Source: an uncultured bacterium (GTDB taxonomy: Bacteria; Pseudomonadota; Gammaproteobacteria; Burkholderiales; Burkholderiaceae_E). Taken from it: DNA of 64,000 bases. This document shows positions 63,423-64,000 of this stretch, in pieces. The notes under the pieces were generated by a model. That model had not been told where the DNA came from. It was given only the letters and a program-made list of their open reading frames with translations, and did no database searches. Position numbers and translations under genes: made by a program. The stretch covers positions 62,001-126,000 of the forward strand of contig CAIVPX010000120.1 in NCBI GenBank assembly GCA_903907905.1, read 5' to 3'. How positions within the stretch are numbered: position 1 is the first letter of the stretch; every line of letters begins with the position of its first letter.

Positions 63423-64000
63423 TCAGGTGCGCGCAATCTCGCGTCCTGCGGTTTCTCCAGCTACATAGCCCAGCACGGCAGCCGCCAACAGCCCATTGCC
63501 TGACACATACCCGGCGCCGCCTGCGCGGCCACTGACACCCGCCGCAGCGCCGCCGCCCGCGAACAGGTTCCCAATGGCATGTCCGTCTTCGCGCAGGACG
63601 CGGCCCTGCGCATCAACCATCAAACCGCCCTGGGTGTGAAAGAGCCCCGCGTTGACGCGTGTGACCACGAAGGGCGCCTGCAGGGGCGCCATGCCGAATG
63701 CGCTGCGGCCGAATTCGTCGGCCTGCTCGCCGCGTGCCGCAGCGTTGTAGCGTTCGATGGTCTCTCGCAAGGCCTCGGCATCGATTCCGTGCAGGGCGGC
63801 TAATTCCTCGACCGTGGCGGCCTCCTTGGCGCCGCCCTGCTCGACCAGGACCCGATACGTGTCCTGATAGTGGGCGACGTAATCGCGAATACGGCTGTCA
63901 TAGATGGCGTAGGCCACATTGCCCTGGGCCATGACCAGCGCGCCGAATCCAGAGTAGCCAAGGTTCTCGTTACCGAAGCGTCGGCCACTGCGATTGACAT
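63423..64000 (-). CDS. FAD-dependent oxidoreductase, fumarate reductase/succinate dehydrogenase flavoprotein type (5' end outside window)
   Basis: C-terminal 191 codons of a FAD_binding_2 protein. The frame is open to the window edge, where it reads NRSGRRFGNENLGYSGFG, the conserved cap-to-FAD segment. Further on, NAGLFHTQGGLMVDAQGRVL and NLFAGGGAAAGVSGRAGGAGYVSGNGLLAA are the FAD-binding C-terminal motifs. Relatives reduce fumarate-like, urocanate or steroid double bonds. The N-terminal FAD motif and any signal or heme domain are cut off. Confidence 0.85.
   Translation of the reverse strand, partial: VNRSGRRFGNENLGYSGFGALVMAQGNVAYAIYDSRIRDYVAHYQDTYRVLVEQGGAKEAATVEELAALHGIDAEALRETIERYNAAARGEQADEFGRSAFGMAPLQAPFVVTRVNAGLFHTQGGLMVDAQGRVLREDGHAIGNLFAGGGAAAGVSGRAGGAGYVSGNGLLAAAVLGYVAGETAGREIART

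Overview
The window is a stretch of high-GC chromosome that reads as a betaproteobacterium, most likely of the order Burkholderiales. The main reason is the conserved housekeeping order rlmN-rodZ-ispG-hisS-yfgM-bamB-der-hfq-hflX-hflK-hflC-DUF2065-hisZ-purA-phosphoribosyltransferase, then tRNA-Leu-rnr-rlmB. A short HisZ subunit, a Bug-type solute-binding protein and Cys-poor FNR-like regulation fit the same group. Both edges cut a gene: rlmN at the left and a fumarate-reductase-type flavoprotein at the right.

Region 1 (1-15.1 kb) is the housekeeping block, all on the + strand, tightly packed with many 1-4 base overlaps. It covers rRNA/tRNA methylation, isoprenoid synthesis, translation, outer-membrane assembly, ribosome GTPases, Hfq, the HflKC control of FtsH, and purine/histidine synthesis. 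Region 2 (15.3-18.4 kb) is a small accessory operon: a flavin ring hydroxylase, a Tat-exported Bug solute-binding protein and a maleate-isomerase-fold protein without the usual cysteines. A 53-bp perfect direct repeat containing the 3' end of tRNA-Leu(CAG) and its terminator separates it from rnr-rlmB.

Region 3 (22.1-37.4 kb) looks like a low-oxygen/stress block. It holds a secreted nuclease, a CBS-pair protein, a Usp-YqjD-YqjE-YqjK-like operon, an FNR/FixK-type regulator without a single cysteine, two hybrid histidine kinases and an OmpR-type regulator, a B12-dependent ribonucleotide reductase, a second FtsH (HEMGH) and a Lon-like AAA protease. Five TTG-N8-CAA (FNR/FixK-like) sites lie in the three divergent promoter regions of this block, and I found none in the other intergenic regions I scanned.

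Region 4 (37.5-39.6 kb) carries a carboxymuconolactone-decarboxylase-family protein and EttA. Region 5 (39.6-54.9 kb) is the most interesting part. It is a catabolic island with an old-yellow-enzyme/FeS oxidoreductase, a cupin, two paralogous NMT1/THI5-type binding proteins plus the matching ABC ATPase and permease, and a LysR regulator. It also has four different amide/amine hydrolases (TRZ/ATZ-type aminohydrolase, isochorismatase-fold amidase, dihydropyrimidinase/allantoinase-type hydrolase, barbiturase/cyanuric-acid-amidohydrolase-type ring opener), an SDR, a LOG-family phosphoribohydrolase and a DUF3830 protein. Together they suggest uptake and stepwise hydrolysis of an N-heterocycle (pyrimidine, barbiturate or s-triazine type), but the substrate cannot be read from sequence.

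Region 6 (54.9-64 kb) is mixed: a second RlmN/Cfr-family radical SAM enzyme, a small secreted protein, GtrA plus a GT39-type glycosyltransferase, a nuclease-XPD-type helicase whose start codon overlaps that of a divergent secreted methyltransferase, an enoyl-CoA hydratase, TM2 and DUF2752 membrane proteins, and the cut flavoprotein. I see no CRISPR array, insertion sequence, rRNA operon or clear prophage.
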